Assembly: GCF_000020685.1 (NCBI RefSeq)
Contig: NC_012526.1
Coordinates: forward strand, 2,682,001-2,746,000
Direction of reading: 5' to 3'
Length of the DNA: 64,000 bases
Origin: Deinococcus deserti VCD115
GTDB taxonomy: Bacteria > Deinococcota > Deinococci > Deinococcales > Deinococcaceae
The notes beneath the pieces were generated by a model, which saw nothing but the letters and a program-made list of their open reading frames with translations, was not told the DNA's origin and did not search any database. Numbering within the stretch: position 1 is the stretch's first letter; each line of letters begins with the position of its first letter. A program made the position numbers and the translations under genes. Shown one piece after another: positions 9,848 through 18,749 of this stretch.

Positions 9848-10602
9848 AAGCTCTCCTCCTGAGTCCCGTTACCGAGCAGTTCGGCTGCCAGTCGCGCCGC
9901 ATCCTGCAGCACGCTGCCATAGGTGTGCTCACCCGGCATGCAGCGGCCCAGCATGCGCACCCGGTCGAGGCGTCTGATGCGAAATCCGTCGAGTTCTCCT
10001 GGTGCGGGTGTCAGAAAGCGCACGTCGTAGGCCGGAGCGCCGTCCACCGCGGCAGCAGTCTGCTCCGCCCCGATCAGCCACACACCGCTGGCAATCAGAT
10101 CCTCGGCCAGAAAGTCATAGGCGACCTCGGACAGGCGACCGGCGTCTTCCATGGTGTCCCCGATCAGCAGCCGGCCCTTCAGGAAAGCCCCGACGGCCAG
10201 CACCACCGTGCGGGCGTGCAGCTTGGGGCCTTCCCAGGTGGAAATCACTACCTGCGTGTCCTCCTCATCCAGGGCGGTCACGGTACTTTGCAGCAGATGA
10301 ATGCCGCTGGTGGCCTCGATTTCGGCCTTGAGCAGCCGGTGGAAGGTCCAGCCGTCGGTGTCCGGCGCCATCTGGTCTGCCGTCCGGGCGAACACGCTGC
10401 CCTGCGGGAAATCCGCGCCCTGGATGGTCGGCTGGTACAGGGTGCCCAGGTGGTCCAGGGCCTGCGACACCAGCAGCACATCCTGCCCGGCGCGGGCCAG
10501 GCGCCAGGCGAGCTCGGTGCCGCCCAGACCGGCACCCACGACAGCCACGTCGTAGAGGTGCCCCGGTTGTGGGCGGCTGCGGGGAGAAGGAGGACCAAAC
10601 AT
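9844..10602 (-). CDS. FAD-dependent oxidoreductase, MnmG/GidA-like
   Basis: 252 residues. The dinucleotide-binding loop is [19 protein letters not shown], near residue 25, and [13 protein letters not shown] is like the MnmG core signature around the second FAD contact. It is much shorter than MnmG (about 620 residues) and lacks its C-terminal tRNA-binding domain, so it is a short GidA-related protein rather than MnmG. Start at 10602: TAGACT (10611-10616) is eight bases upstream. Co-translated with trmB, suggesting but not proving a tRNA modification role. Confidence 0.7.
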   Translation of the reverse strand: MFGPPSPRSRPQPGHLYDVAVVGAGLGGTELAWRLARAGQDVLLVSQALDHLGTLYQPTIQGADFPQGSVFARTADQMAPDTDGWTFHRLLKAEIEATSGIHLLQSTVTALDEEDTQVVISTWEGPKLHARTVVLAVGAFLKGRLLIGDTMEDAGRLSEVAYDFLAEDLIASGVWLIGAEQTAAAVDGAPAYDVRFLTPAPGELDGFRIRRLDRVRMLGRCMPGEHTYGSVLQDAARLAAELLGNGTQEESL

Positions 10603-10610
10603 CACCGGGA

Positions 10611-10616
10611 AGTCTA
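10611..10616 (-). promoter_or_regulatory. Leaderless -10 box, flavoprotein-trmB operon
   Basis: TAGACT on the minus strand ends 8 bases before the start codon at 10602. A divergent -10 box for the RluA-family gene lies 40 bases away on the other strand. Confidence 0.5.
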
Positions 10617-10656
10617 ATACGGAGTGTCCCCTGTGCCTCGGAGCGCGCCGCTCCCT

Positions 10657-10662
10657 TACTCT
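10657..10662 (+). promoter_or_regulatory. Leaderless -10 box, RluA-family gene
   Basis: TACTCT ends 7 bases before the ATG at 10670; no ribosome site is present. Confidence 0.5.
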
Positions 10663-10669
10663 TTGACCC

Positions 10670-11566
10670 ATGCCGACGAATGCCGGGTACACCTACGTCA
10701 CGCCGGTGCAGGTCAGTGGCGTCAGTGTGCTCGACTTCCTGAGTACGCGCTATCGGCATTCGGCGCCGGAGGTCTGGGCCGCCCGCCTGGCCCAGGGCGA
10801 GGTGCAGGTTGATGGCCTCACCGTCCAGGGTCACGAACGCCTGCGGGCCGGACAGACCCTGGTCTGGCACCGGCCGCCCTGGCAGGAAGAGAGCGTGCCG
10901 CTGCACTTCGAGGTGCTGCACGAAGACGCCTCTCTGCTGGCGGTGCACAAGCCGTCCGGGCTGCCGACCCTGCCCGGCGGGGGCTTTCTGGAACACACGC
11001 TGCTGACGGTGGTGCGCGCGCAGTTTCCCGGAGCTTCACCGCTTCACCGGCTGGGACGCGGCACCTCAGGAGTGGTGCTGTTTGCCCGCACTGGTGCAGC
11101 CGGCTCAGCCCTGGCACGGGCGTGGCGTGAACAGGATGTACGCAAGATGTACCGCGCCCTGGCCAGCGGCGTGGCGACCCAGGATGAGACTGAAATCACT
11201 GTTTCGATCGGACCGGTTCCTCACCCCCGACTGGGCGAGGTCTTTGCGGCGTGCCCCACTGGTAAGCCCTCGCGGTCGGTGGCGCGCGTCGTGGAACGCT
11301 GCAGCGGAACCACTCTGTTTGACGTTCAGATTTTCACCGGCAGGCCGCACCAGATCCGTATTCATCTGGCCAGCATCGGCCAGCCTCTGGTGGGCGACCC
11401 GCTGTACGGCCCTGGAGGCCATCCGCTGCCCGACCTGCCCGGTCTGCCCGGCGACCTGGGCTACCTGCTGCACGCGCACACGCTGAGCTTCACCCATCCG
11501 GTCAGCGGTCAGGTCATCACGGTGACGGCGCCAGCTCCCTCCGCGCTGGAGCCCACCGCACCCTAG
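10670..11566 (+). CDS. RluA-family pseudouridine synthase-like protein, catalytic Asp absent
   Basis: 298 residues. An N-terminal S4-like segment ([15 protein letters not shown]..) is followed by the RluA fold: [17 protein letters not shown], then the active-site block [17 protein letters not shown] and the C-terminal [11 protein letters not shown]. The family's catalytic aspartate in HRLD is replaced by glycine here (G129, codon GGA at 11054-11056). All flanking residues are conserved, so this is a real substitution in an otherwise intact gene. It may bind RNA without isomerising uridine, or use another residue. Transcribed away from the trmB operon. Confidence 0.8.
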   Translation: MPTNAGYTYVTPVQVSGVSVLDFLSTRYRHSAPEVWAARLAQGEVQVDGLTVQGHERLRAGQTLVWHRPPWQEESVPLHFEVLHEDASLLAVHKPSGLPTLPGGGFLEHTLLTVVRAQFPGASPLHRLGRGTSGVVLFARTGAAGSALARAWREQDVRKMYRALASGVATQDETEITVSIGPVPHPRLGEVFAACPTGKPSRSVARVVERCSGTTLFDVQIFTGRPHQIRIHLASIGQPLVGDPLYGPGGHPLPDLPGLPGDLGYLLHAHTLSFTHPVSGQVITVTAPAPSALEPTAP

Positions 11567-11866
11567 GGGCAGAGGCTGTCAGGAATCGCGGCGCGGCCTC
11601 CCCGCCGCATGGAGGCCGGCCATGTCGCCGCGGCCCACGTCATGCGTCATACCGCCGGCCTTCAGGGACAGCTGACCCTCGATATGGCGAGCAAGCCGGG
11701 CATCCGGGAGCGGAATTCATGAGGCGTCAGATTCATAGGGTTCAGGGGGTTGTGAGACTTGGAAGTGCATCCTGAGGCCCGGTTTCATACCGCCTCCCCC
11801 TGTCATTCAGAACGCAGCCTGGGCAACCTGTCGCTGCGTGTCCCTTTACCCAAGGAGCCTCTACTG
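11567..11866. other. Intergenic stretch before the subtilisin gene
   Basis: 300 bases with normal high GC. A 37-codon open stretch from ATG 11611 on the plus strand and a 42-codon open stretch on the minus strand (about 11577-11714) both have high third-position GC, so this may hold a small gene or a decayed one; neither shows a recognised family or ribosome site. The last 15 bases hold the AAGGAG of the downstream gene. I see no tRNA or terminator here. Confidence 0.3.
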
Positions 11867-13450
11867 ATGCGTCTTTCCCTGAATGTTGTCCTGAGCCTGC
11901 CCCTGCTTCTGGCGGCCTGCGGAACCTCCTCGACCCCTTCTGTCACTGTTCCTGCCGCCGACGAATCCGCGCGCAGCGCCCCCGCTTCCGCTCCGATCGT
12001 AGGCCTGGACAACCCTCTTGGCATTGACGGTCAGTACATCGTCGTGTTTTCCCAGGGCGAGCAGGCCGGAGGCATCAGCGCGCAGGCCGCTGGGCCGCTT
12101 GGTCAGGCCCTGTCGGCGCAGGATCACGACGGGTTGATCCGCACCCTGAGCCTGAACGAGCAGGGCGTGAGTATCAGGCATCTGTATGCCGGGTCGATGC
12201 AGGGCTTTTCCGGCACCCTGAGCGCGCAGAATCTTTCCAGGCTCCAGGCAGATCCGCGTGTGAAATATATCGAGCTGGACAGCCGCATTCAGCTTACTGC
12301 CACGCAGACCGGCGTCACCTGGGGGCTGGACCGGATTGACCAGCCGGCCCTGCCCCTGTCGGGCAGCTATACCTATGATCAGACCGGCACTGGCGTGACC
12401 GCTTATGTCATCGACACCGGCATCAACGTCTCGCATGTGGACTTTGGTGGGCGTGCGGTCTGGGGCAGCAACACAACCGCAGACGGCGTGAACTCGGACT
12501 GCCAGGGACACGGCACGCATGTCGCCGGTACGGTTGGTGCCAGCACCTGGGGCGTGGCCAAGAACGTCAAACTTGTAGCGGTCAAAGTACTGAACTGTGA
12601 AGGCTCAGGCACCACCTCGGGTGTGATTGCCGGACTGAACTGGGCCGCGCAGCAGCGCACCGGACCGGCCGTGGCGAACATGAGCCTGGGCGGCGGCGCC
12701 AGTCAGGCACTGGACGACGCCGTCGCGAGCGCCACCAACAGCGGACTCACAGTCGTGGCCGCAGCGGGCAACAGCAACGTGGACGCCTGTGGCAGCAGCC
12801 CGGCGCGCGCACCTTCAGCCATCACGGTAGGCAGCACGACCAGCACTGACGCCCGCAGCAGCTTCTCCAACTACGGCTCCTGCCTGGATCTGTTTGCCCC
12901 GGGCAGCAGCATTACCAGCACCTGGATCGGCTCGGCCACTGCCACCAGTACTCTCAATGGCACCAGCATGGCTTCCCCGCACGTGGCCGGCGCTGCGGCG
13001 CTGATCCTTCAGGCCAACCCAACGTATAGCCCCGCGCAGGTGACCAACGCCCTGATCACCCGCAGCGCTTCCGGCAAGGTGACGAACGCCGGAACAGGCA
13101 GCGCCAACCGGTTGCTGCAGGTTGGCGCTGCGCCCGTCACGTCCCCCGCGCCCTCAGGCACCACCTACACCGGATCTGTCAGCAAAGGCGCGAGCAGCTT
13201 CAAACCCGGCACGAGCGGCTTCACCTATGCCGGTGGCACGTTGAAGGCCACCCTCAGCGCTGGCAGCCTGACGGACTTCGACCTGTACCTGCAGAAACGG
13301 GCATCCAATGGAAGCTGGATGGACGTGGCTGCCAGCACAGGCAGCACCAGCAGCGAGAGCATCACCTATGTTGCCGGCAGCGGCACCTACCGGTGGGAGG
13401 TTTACGCCTACCGTGGTTCCGGCAGCTACACGCTGACAGAAACACGCTGA
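11867..13450 (+). CDS. Secreted subtilisin-like serine protease (S8) with C-terminal PPC-like domain
   Basis: 527 residues. Lipoprotein-like signal ending LLLAAC at 18. Residues about 55-145 form an I9-type inhibitory propeptide (YIVVFSQGE.., VKYIELD). The catalytic domain resembles aqualysin/proteinase K with D183 (YVIDTGI), H215 (GHGTHVAG) and S367 (NGTSMASPHVAG). A C-terminal domain of about 105 residues looks like a bacterial pre-peptidase (PPC) domain. ATG at 11867 is preceded by AAGGAG at the right distance. The enzyme probably self-processes and works outside the cell or on its surface as a scavenging protease. Confidence 0.92.
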   Translation: MRLSLNVVLSLPLLLAACGTSSTPSVTVPAADESARSAPASAPIVGLDNPLGIDGQYIVVFSQGEQAGGISAQAAGPLGQALSAQDHDGLIRTLSLNEQGVSIRHLYAGSMQGFSGTLSAQNLSRLQADPRVKYIELDSRIQLTATQTGVTWGLDRIDQPALPLSGSYTYDQTGTGVTAYVIDTGINVSHVDFGGRAVWGSNTTADGVNSDCQGHGTHVAGTVGASTWGVAKNVKLVAVKVLNCEGSGTTSGVIAGLNWAAQQRTGPAVANMSLGGGASQALDDAVASATNSGLTVVAAAGNSNVDACGSSPARAPSAITVGSTTSTDARSSFSNYGSCLDLFAPGSSITSTWIGSATATSTLNGTSMASPHVAGAAALILQANPTYSPAQVTNALITRSASGKVTNAGTGSANRLLQVGAAPVTSPAPSGTTYTGSVSKGASSFKPGTSGFTYAGGTLKATLSAGSLTDFDLYLQKRASNGSWMDVAASTGSTSSESITYVAGSGTYRWEVYAYRGSGSYTLTETR

Positions 13451-13474
13451 AGTCTATTTCTACCGGAAGTTTTC

Positions 13475-13502
13475 CAGGGTCCGCCATGCACGGCGGACCC
13501 TG
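13475..13502. terminator. Bidirectional hairpin between convergent genes
   Basis: Perfect 11-bp stem (CAGGGTCCGCC and complement) with a 6-base loop, between the subtilisin stop (13450) and the MBL gene stop (13511). Only weakly T-rich on either side. Confidence 0.6.
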
Positions 13503-13510
13503 CATGTTCT

Positions 13511-14548
13511 TCAGCGGTCGGTCGTAACCGTATAGGTGCCGTCTGCCTTGCCTGTAAAGGTCACGGTGCCCTGCTCGTCGGTGCGGTAGGTGCGGATACC
13601 GTTCTGGTCGTACAGCTTCAGGGCGGTCCTGGTGGGGTGCCCGTAATTGTTCTCGCCGACGCTGATCACCACATTCTCGGGGCGCACGCTGGCCAGCCAG
13701 GCCTGATGGTCCCCATTGGCCGCCCCATGGTGGATGCTCTTGTAGACCTGGAACGGACCACGGATTTCGGGCCGGTCCTGTTCGAGCCAGGCCTGGGTCT
13801 CGGGCTTCTCGCTGTCACCGGTCATCAGGGCCCTGAAGTCTCCGAACTCCAGCCGCAGACCTACGCTGTTCTCATTCTGGTCGCTGCCCATACCGGCTGG
13901 CGGGGCAATGACCCGCACCTTCACGCTGCCCAGGTTGATGACCTGCTTGTTGGCCTTCTGGAAGGTCGTGCCCTGTTCACGCAGCGCGTCCACCAGCCGC
14001 TCCCACGTGCGGGTGGTGCCGCTCAGGCCATTGTTGATAAACAGCCTGGGTCTGGCCTCGGCTGCCGCCACCAGCCCGGCGATGTGGTCTGCGTCGGCAT
14101 GACTCGCGACCATCAGGTCAATCTTCTCGATGCCGTAGGTCTTCATGTGCTCGCGCATCCGCTCGGCGCTGCGTCCGCCGTCCACCAGCATGGTCTTGCC
14201 CTCGGGGCTGCGCACCAGGACGGCGTCACCCTGCCCGATATCCAGAAACCGGATGGTCACTTCACCGGCAGGCGTAGTGGTGCTGGTCTCAGCAGGTTGC
14301 TCCCGGCCCCCGAAGACCTTGCTGCCGGCGCAGGCCGCCAGACTGGCCGTCAGCAGCAGCACCAGCAGGCCCATCACGTCTGAACTGCTGGGACCGCTCC
14401 GGGCGGGAGCCTTGCCACGGCTTTTCGGCGCTGTTTTGCGGGCGGCTTTACTGTCAGCGTTTTTCCCGTCGGAAGCCTTGCGGGGGGTGGTTTTTCGGGC
14501 GGCAGCTCCACTGCGCCGCGGTGATTTCGGGTCTGGTTTTCCACTCAC
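13511..14548 (-). CDS. ComEC/Rec2-like metallo-beta-lactamase fold protein, membrane-anchored
   Basis: 345 residues. The first 57 residues are extremely Lys/Arg/Ser-rich, then one hydrophobic segment (about 58-73, ending in a possible lipobox LAAC) anchors the protein. The rest is the MBL domain found at the C-terminus of ComEC: FLDIGQGDAVLV, the metal motif SHADADH, MTGDSE, and KSIHHGAANGD. The ComEC channel is missing, so this is the stand-alone hydrolase type. Its ATG overlaps the stop of the DUF3006 gene. It may degrade nucleic acid outside the membrane; that is inference. Confidence 0.82.
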   Translation of the reverse strand: MSGKPDPKSPRRSGAAARKTTPRKASDGKNADSKAARKTAPKSRGKAPARSGPSSSDVMGLLVLLLTASLAACAGSKVFGGREQPAETSTTTPAGEVTIRFLDIGQGDAVLVRSPEGKTMLVDGGRSAERMREHMKTYGIEKIDLMVASHADADHIAGLVAAAEARPRLFINNGLSGTTRTWERLVDALREQGTTFQKANKQVINLGSVKVRVIAPPAGMGSDQNENSVGLRLEFGDFRALMTGDSEKPETQAWLEQDRPEIRGPFQVYKSIHHGAANGDHQAWLASVRPENVVISVGENNYGHPTRTALKLYDQNGIRTYRTDEQGTVTFTGKADGTYTVTTDR

Positions 14549-14844
14549 AGCGTAATCTCTCCGTCGTCCAGGTCCTGGCTGTTCAGGGCGTCAAGCCGGG
14601 CCTGCGCCGCGGCGCGCCGGGCCTCGGTTTCCTCGGGCAGGAGGCGGGTGCTTACACCATCCGGGCCTTCCTGAACAGCCAGGATGTCGCCCTCACGCAG
14701 CCCCTCCGGCAGGGCGTGCAGCGGCAGGGTGAAGGTCCGGCCGTCCTCACGCTCCAGTCGCACGACCGGACCGAGCGGACTGTCCTCGACCGCGTCTACC
14801 GTCCAGCGTTCGCCCTGGGGCCCCGGGTGGGCAACTTCCTTCAT
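14545..14844 (-). CDS. DUF3006 domain protein
   Basis: 99 residues. The beta-rich core WTVDAVEDSPLGPVVRLERE and LPLHALPEGLREGDILAV matches DUF3006, a small domain often encoded next to ComEC-like MBL proteins. Start at 14844: TACCCT (14852-14857) is seven bases upstream. It overlaps the MBL gene by ATGA, so the two proteins are made together. Molecular role unknown. Confidence 0.78.
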   Translation of the reverse strand: MKEVAHPGPQGERWTVDAVEDSPLGPVVRLEREDGRTFTLPLHALPEGLREGDILAVQEGPDGVSTRLLPEETEARRAAAQARLDALNSQDLDDGEITL

Positions 14845-15152
14845 GCCAGACAGGGTAACGCGCCCGCACCGCCAGGCGCTGTGAAGGCAGAGGCAGTCCA
14901 GAGCAGATAAGCAAAATGGCTGAGGAAGCCGAAAGTGCGGCACCCTGACTTCCCTTTTCAAGCAGAGTGACCCACAGTGTTGGGGTGCCTGACATTTCAA
15001 CCTTCGTGCTTCAGAGCGGGGGCGCGGTTTCCAGTTCTGATGGACGAGCCGTGTGGCGGATACCTGCGGCGCCCGGCTGCTTACCCACTTGCTGATGGGC
15101 TTTCCGGCGGGCGGATGCCGACACCGGAAGCCAGGAGATCCAAAGGAGAATG
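14845..15152. other. Divergent intergenic region before tldD
   Basis: 308 bases between the DUF3006 gene (minus) and tldD (plus). It holds the leaderless -10 of the former and the AAGGAG ribosome site of the latter (15143-15148). I see no further gene, tRNA or strong hairpin, and could not pick a confident tldD promoter. Confidence 0.5.
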
Positions 15153-16544
15153 ATGCTCGACGAAACACTGGTCAGTGATGTGCTGACGCTTGCCCGCGCG
15201 GGCGGCGCCGACTTCGCAGAACTGTTCATGGAAGACACCGTGAACACCACCCTGCGCCTTCATCAGGGAGAGCTGAAGGACGCCGGCGGCGGCAACCTGT
15301 TCGGCGCCGGCCTGCGGCTGCTGTACGGCACCCGGGTGGTTTACGCCTACACCAACGACGTGACGGCCTCTGGCCTGCGTGACCTCGCCAGTGCGGTGGC
15401 CAGCGCCCGTGGCGGCGCCGGCGAGGTGGAGCGCGGCGGAGCAGGCGGCCTGGACTTCCGCAAGGTGAAGGTCACCCCGCACTACCGCGCCCGGCAGCAC
15501 CCCCTGACGGCTGCCAAGCGCGAGAAGCTGGCCCTGATGCGCCGGGCTTCGGGCGCCGCACAGGTGGGCGACGTCAAGACCGTGGACGTGAACTACCTTG
15601 ACCGCGTGCAGCGGGTCCTGATCGCCAACAGCGAGGGCCTGTGGGCCGAGGACGAGCGGGTCCAGAGCCGCCTGAGTGTCAGCGCCATCGCGCAGGACGG
15701 CACGCTCCGCCAGAGCGGCTTTTACGGCCCGGGTGCCAGCCAGGGCCTGGAATTCTTCGAGACCGTCACACCTGAGAGCATCGGCACCGAGGCCGCGCGC
15801 ATCGCCAACGCCATGCTGCGCGCAGACTACGCTCCGGCGGGCAAACTGCCCGTCGTGATCGGCAACGAGTTCGGTGGGGTCATTTTCCACGAGGCCTGCG
15901 GGCACATCCTGGAAACAACCGCTGTGGAAAAGAACGCCAGCGTGTTTGCTGACAAGTTCGGCCAGCGTATCGCCCAGGACTGCGTGAGTGCGGTGGACGA
16001 CGGCACCCTGCCCGGCTCGTGGGGCATGGTCAACGTGGACGACGAAGGTATGCCCGCCCAGCGCACCGTGCTGATCGAAAAAGGGATTCTCAAGTCGTTC
16101 CTGGTGGACCGCGTGGGTGAGATGAAAACCGGCTATGCCCGCACCGGCTCGGGGCGCCGTCAGAACTACACCTTCGCGCCCGCCAGCCGCATGCGCTCGA
16201 CCTTTATCGACAACGGTGATCAGACCCCCGACGACCTGATCCGCAGTGTCTCGCACGGCATCTACGCCCGCAAGATGGGCGGCGGCAGCGTTTCCCCCGG
16301 TACCGGCGACTACAACTTTGCGGTGAACGAGGCGTACATGATCCGCAATGGCGAGATCGCCGAGCCGCTGCGCGGCGCCTCACTGGTCGGCAACGGTGCG
16401 CAGGACCTGCTGAACATCGTAGGCGTCGCCGGTGACCTCAGCCTGGGACAGGGTATGTGCGGCAGCATCTCGGGTTCCCTGCCAACCGACGTGGGCCAGC
16501 CGCACATTCTGGTATCTGAAATCACCGTGGGAGGCCGCGCATGA
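15153..16544 (+). CDS. tldD: TldD metalloprotease subunit
   Basis: 463 residues. The zinc site is HEACGH in the FHEACGHILE block. Upstream and downstream segments (LYGTRVVYAYTND, the Gly-rich C-terminal SISGSLPTDVGQPHILV) match TldD. With TldE it forms a proteolytic heterodimer that unfolds and cuts peptides in a tunnel; in E. coli it matures microcin B17 and degrades CcdA. Two ATGs are in tandem (15150 and 15153); the second leaves a better gap to AAGGAG (15143-15148). Overlaps tldE by ATGA. Confidence 0.9.
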   Translation: MLDETLVSDVLTLARAGGADFAELFMEDTVNTTLRLHQGELKDAGGGNLFGAGLRLLYGTRVVYAYTNDVTASGLRDLASAVASARGGAGEVERGGAGGLDFRKVKVTPHYRARQHPLTAAKREKLALMRRASGAAQVGDVKTVDVNYLDRVQRVLIANSEGLWAEDERVQSRLSVSAIAQDGTLRQSGFYGPGASQGLEFFETVTPESIGTEAARIANAMLRADYAPAGKLPVVIGNEFGGVIFHEACGHILETTAVEKNASVFADKFGQRIAQDCVSAVDDGTLPGSWGMVNVDDEGMPAQRTVLIEKGILKSFLVDRVGEMKTGYARTGSGRRQNYTFAPASRMRSTFIDNGDQTPDDLIRSVSHGIYARKMGGGSVSPGTGDYNFAVNEAYMIRNGEIAEPLRGASLVGNGAQDLLNIVGVAGDLSLGQGMCGSISGSLPTDVGQPHILVSEITVGGRA

Positions 16545-17899
16545 CCGCTACCGTCACTGAACAGCTCAGCATTGACCAGGCGCGCAGCTATCTGCTGAAG
16601 CGGGCCAAGGCCCGTGGTGTCCAGCTGGAGGTCTACGCCCTGCGCAATACGTCGACCAACATCCGGGCCTTTGCCGGCGAGGTCAGCGAGTTCAAACTGC
16701 AGGCGCGCCAGGGCGTGGGGCTGCGGGCGCTCAGGGACAGCGCCTGGGGTTACAGCTTCACCGAGAATCTGGCACAGAATGCACTGGACCGTGCGCTGGA
16801 TATGGCCGTAGAAAACGCCGAACTGGTGGCACCCGAAAGCGGGGCCGGGCTGGTCGCCTGGGCTGAGCCTCCCGCACTGGACCTGTACGGCGAGGGCCTG
16901 AGTGGGGTCAAAGTGGAGCAGAAGGTTCAGGTCGCCCTGGATCTGGAGCGCACCGCGCGTGAAGCCGACCCGCGCGTGACCAGCGTGCCCTACGGCGCCT
17001 ACATGGACAGCGACAGCGAGACGCTGGTAGGCAACACCGAGGGCCTGTCACGCGGCTTCAAGTCGTTGCAGGCCTTTCACTTTGTCGCTCCGCTGGTCAG
17101 TGAAAACGGCCAGAACAAGATGCAGCGCGACTGGCAGTTCACACGCGAGTTCACCGAACTCGACCCCACCCGCACGGCCCTCAAAGCGGTGGAAAAGGCA
17201 GTGGCTCTGCTGGGTGCCCGACCTGCGCCGAGCGGGCAGTTCCCGGCCGTGTTTTCTGGCGGGTGCCTGGCCGATCTGCTGGATCTGTTCTCCCCCATGT
17301 TCAGCGGCAAGATGGTCGAGGAAGGCAAAAGCCCCCTGGCCGGACGCCTGGGCGAGGCGGTTGCCAGCGAGCTGGTCACGCTGGTGGACGACGCCACGCT
17401 TCCGCGCGGCATGAATTCCCGCGCCTTTGACGTGGAAGGCTGCCCCAGCGTTCCTGTGACCCTGATCGAGGCCGGACGGCTCACGGCCTTCCTGCACAAC
17501 GCTCAGACGGCGGCGCGTGCCGGCACACAGAGCACCGGGCACGCCGCACGCATGGGCTACCAGGGCGTGGTGGGCGTGGGTCCCAGCAACCTGCTGATGC
17601 TGGCCGGCAAGACCCCGGACGCCGAGGTTCGTGCGGGGGTCCGGGGTGTGCTGGTCACCGGGGTCTCCGGCGGGCACGCAGGCGCCAACCCTGTGACCGG
17701 CGACTTCAGCCTTCAGGCCGAGGGGTTCTGGCTGGAAGACGGGGGGGTCGCCCATCCACTGGAGGTGTTCACGGTGGCCGGCAATATTCTGGAAGTTCTG
17801 GCAGGCATCGAGGCCGTCAGCGATACGGTTGAGTGGACCCCCGACGCCGTCGGCGCACCGGCAGTGCGGGTCGCCCACCTGGCCATCGGCGGCAACTGA
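16541..17899 (+). CDS. pmbA: TldE/PmbA metalloprotease partner
   Basis: 452 residues, no HExxxH motif, as expected for the non-catalytic partner. Conserved PmbA features are the LQARQGVGLRALRD and GYSFTENL region near the N-terminus and VTGVSGGHAGANPVTGDFS near the C-terminus. Start overlaps the tldD stop by ATGA, giving equal dosage. A strong hairpin with a T-rich tail ends the operon. No obvious peptide substrate gene lies nearby. Confidence 0.9.
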   Translation: MTATVTEQLSIDQARSYLLKRAKARGVQLEVYALRNTSTNIRAFAGEVSEFKLQARQGVGLRALRDSAWGYSFTENLAQNALDRALDMAVENAELVAPESGAGLVAWAEPPALDLYGEGLSGVKVEQKVQVALDLERTAREADPRVTSVPYGAYMDSDSETLVGNTEGLSRGFKSLQAFHFVAPLVSENGQNKMQRDWQFTREFTELDPTRTALKAVEKAVALLGARPAPSGQFPAVFSGGCLADLLDLFSPMFSGKMVEEGKSPLAGRLGEAVASELVTLVDDATLPRGMNSRAFDVEGCPSVPVTLIEAGRLTAFLHNAQTAARAGTQSTGHAARMGYQGVVGVGPSNLLMLAGKTPDAEVRAGVRGVLVTGVSGGHAGANPVTGDFSLQAEGFWLEDGGVAHPLEVFTVAGNILEVLAGIEAVSDTVEWTPDAVGAPAVRVAHLAIGGN

Positions 17900-17917
17900 A
17901 GCGGTACCGATAGGACT

Positions 17918-17943
17918 GGAGGGGACACTGCGGTGTCCCCTCC
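17918..17943 (+). terminator. Terminator of tldD-pmbA
   Basis: 11-bp perfect stem (GGAGGGGACAC and complement), 4-base loop, followed by TTCGTGTTGTT. Confidence 0.8.
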
Positions 17944-18002
17944 TTCGTGTTGTTCGCCCCAATCCTGCGCGCTGGAGAAGGCCCCGGCGGTTACGCTGAG
18001 CC

Positions 18003-18677
18003 ATGCCCGCCGACTTTCCGGACCTCCTGACGGAACTGGAGGGCTGGCTTTTCCTGCACGCACCGGCCATTCATGCGCAGCTGAAGTCGGGCGCCACCGA
18101 CGCCGACCTGGGCAGCCTGGAACGTCAGTTGGGCCGGAAGCTGCCGGACGCGTTCCATATGCTGTACCAGCGGCACGCGTACTGGGGGCAGGCGTTCGGA
18201 CTCGACCACGTGCCCCTGGGTCATGTGGCCTTCGAATGGCAGACCTGGCGTGAGCTCGAGCAGCAGTGGCGTGAAGAGCACTGGGGCCTGGACGAGGAAC
18301 ATGTCTCGCATCCGGCCGGCGCCATCCAGACCGAGTACGCCACGCCTGGCTGGATAGGCTTCCTCAAGGACTGGGGCGGAAACTCGGTGGGCATTGACCT
18401 GAATCCCGGCCCGCAGGGTGTCGTGGAGCAGGTCATTACCTTTGGCCGCGACGAGGACCATAAGTACGTGCTGGCAGATAGCCTGGAAGGCTTTGTAGAG
18501 TTGTACGTAGAGCGCCTGCGAACAGGACAGGTACGGGTCGAGCAACTGTCTGGATATGCGGAGCCGGCCTGGAGCATCCAGCTGACCGACGAGAGTGGCT
18601 TCAGCACCGACATGTATCAGACACTGCCAGACTTTTACCCAGGGTTCGGCGCGGCTCCTGCCCGGCGGTCCCGCTGA
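18003..18677 (+). CDS. SMI1/KNR4 (SUKH) family protein
   Basis: 224 residues. The region LGSLERQLGRKLPDAFHMLYQRHAYWG near residue 45 and the GWIGFLKDWGGNSVGIDLNPGP block are the SUKH superfamily hallmarks. In bacteria these are often immunity proteins against contact-dependent or polymorphic toxins, but many are stand-alone. No toxin gene is adjacent here. Start at 18003 with TACGCT five bases upstream. Role unknown. Confidence 0.75.
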   Translation: MPADFPDLLTELEGWLFLHAPAIHAQLKSGATDADLGSLERQLGRKLPDAFHMLYQRHAYWGQAFGLDHVPLGHVAFEWQTWRELEQQWREEHWGLDEEHVSHPAGAIQTEYATPGWIGFLKDWGGNSVGIDLNPGPQGVVEQVITFGRDEDHKYVLADSLEGFVELYVERLRTGQVRVEQLSGYAEPAWSIQLTDESGFSTDMYQTLPDFYPGFGAAPARRSR

Positions 18678-18749
18678 AATGACCGGCCCCGGGCGGCATG
18701 CGTGGTGTGTGGGGGCATCCGACTTCGTTCCTCGGCGTAGCATGCCAGC

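Noticed and set aside
15081..16256. A 391-residue minus-strand frame opposite tldD
   Set aside because: Antisense to the catalytic protease gene, with no ribosome site or recognisable domain.
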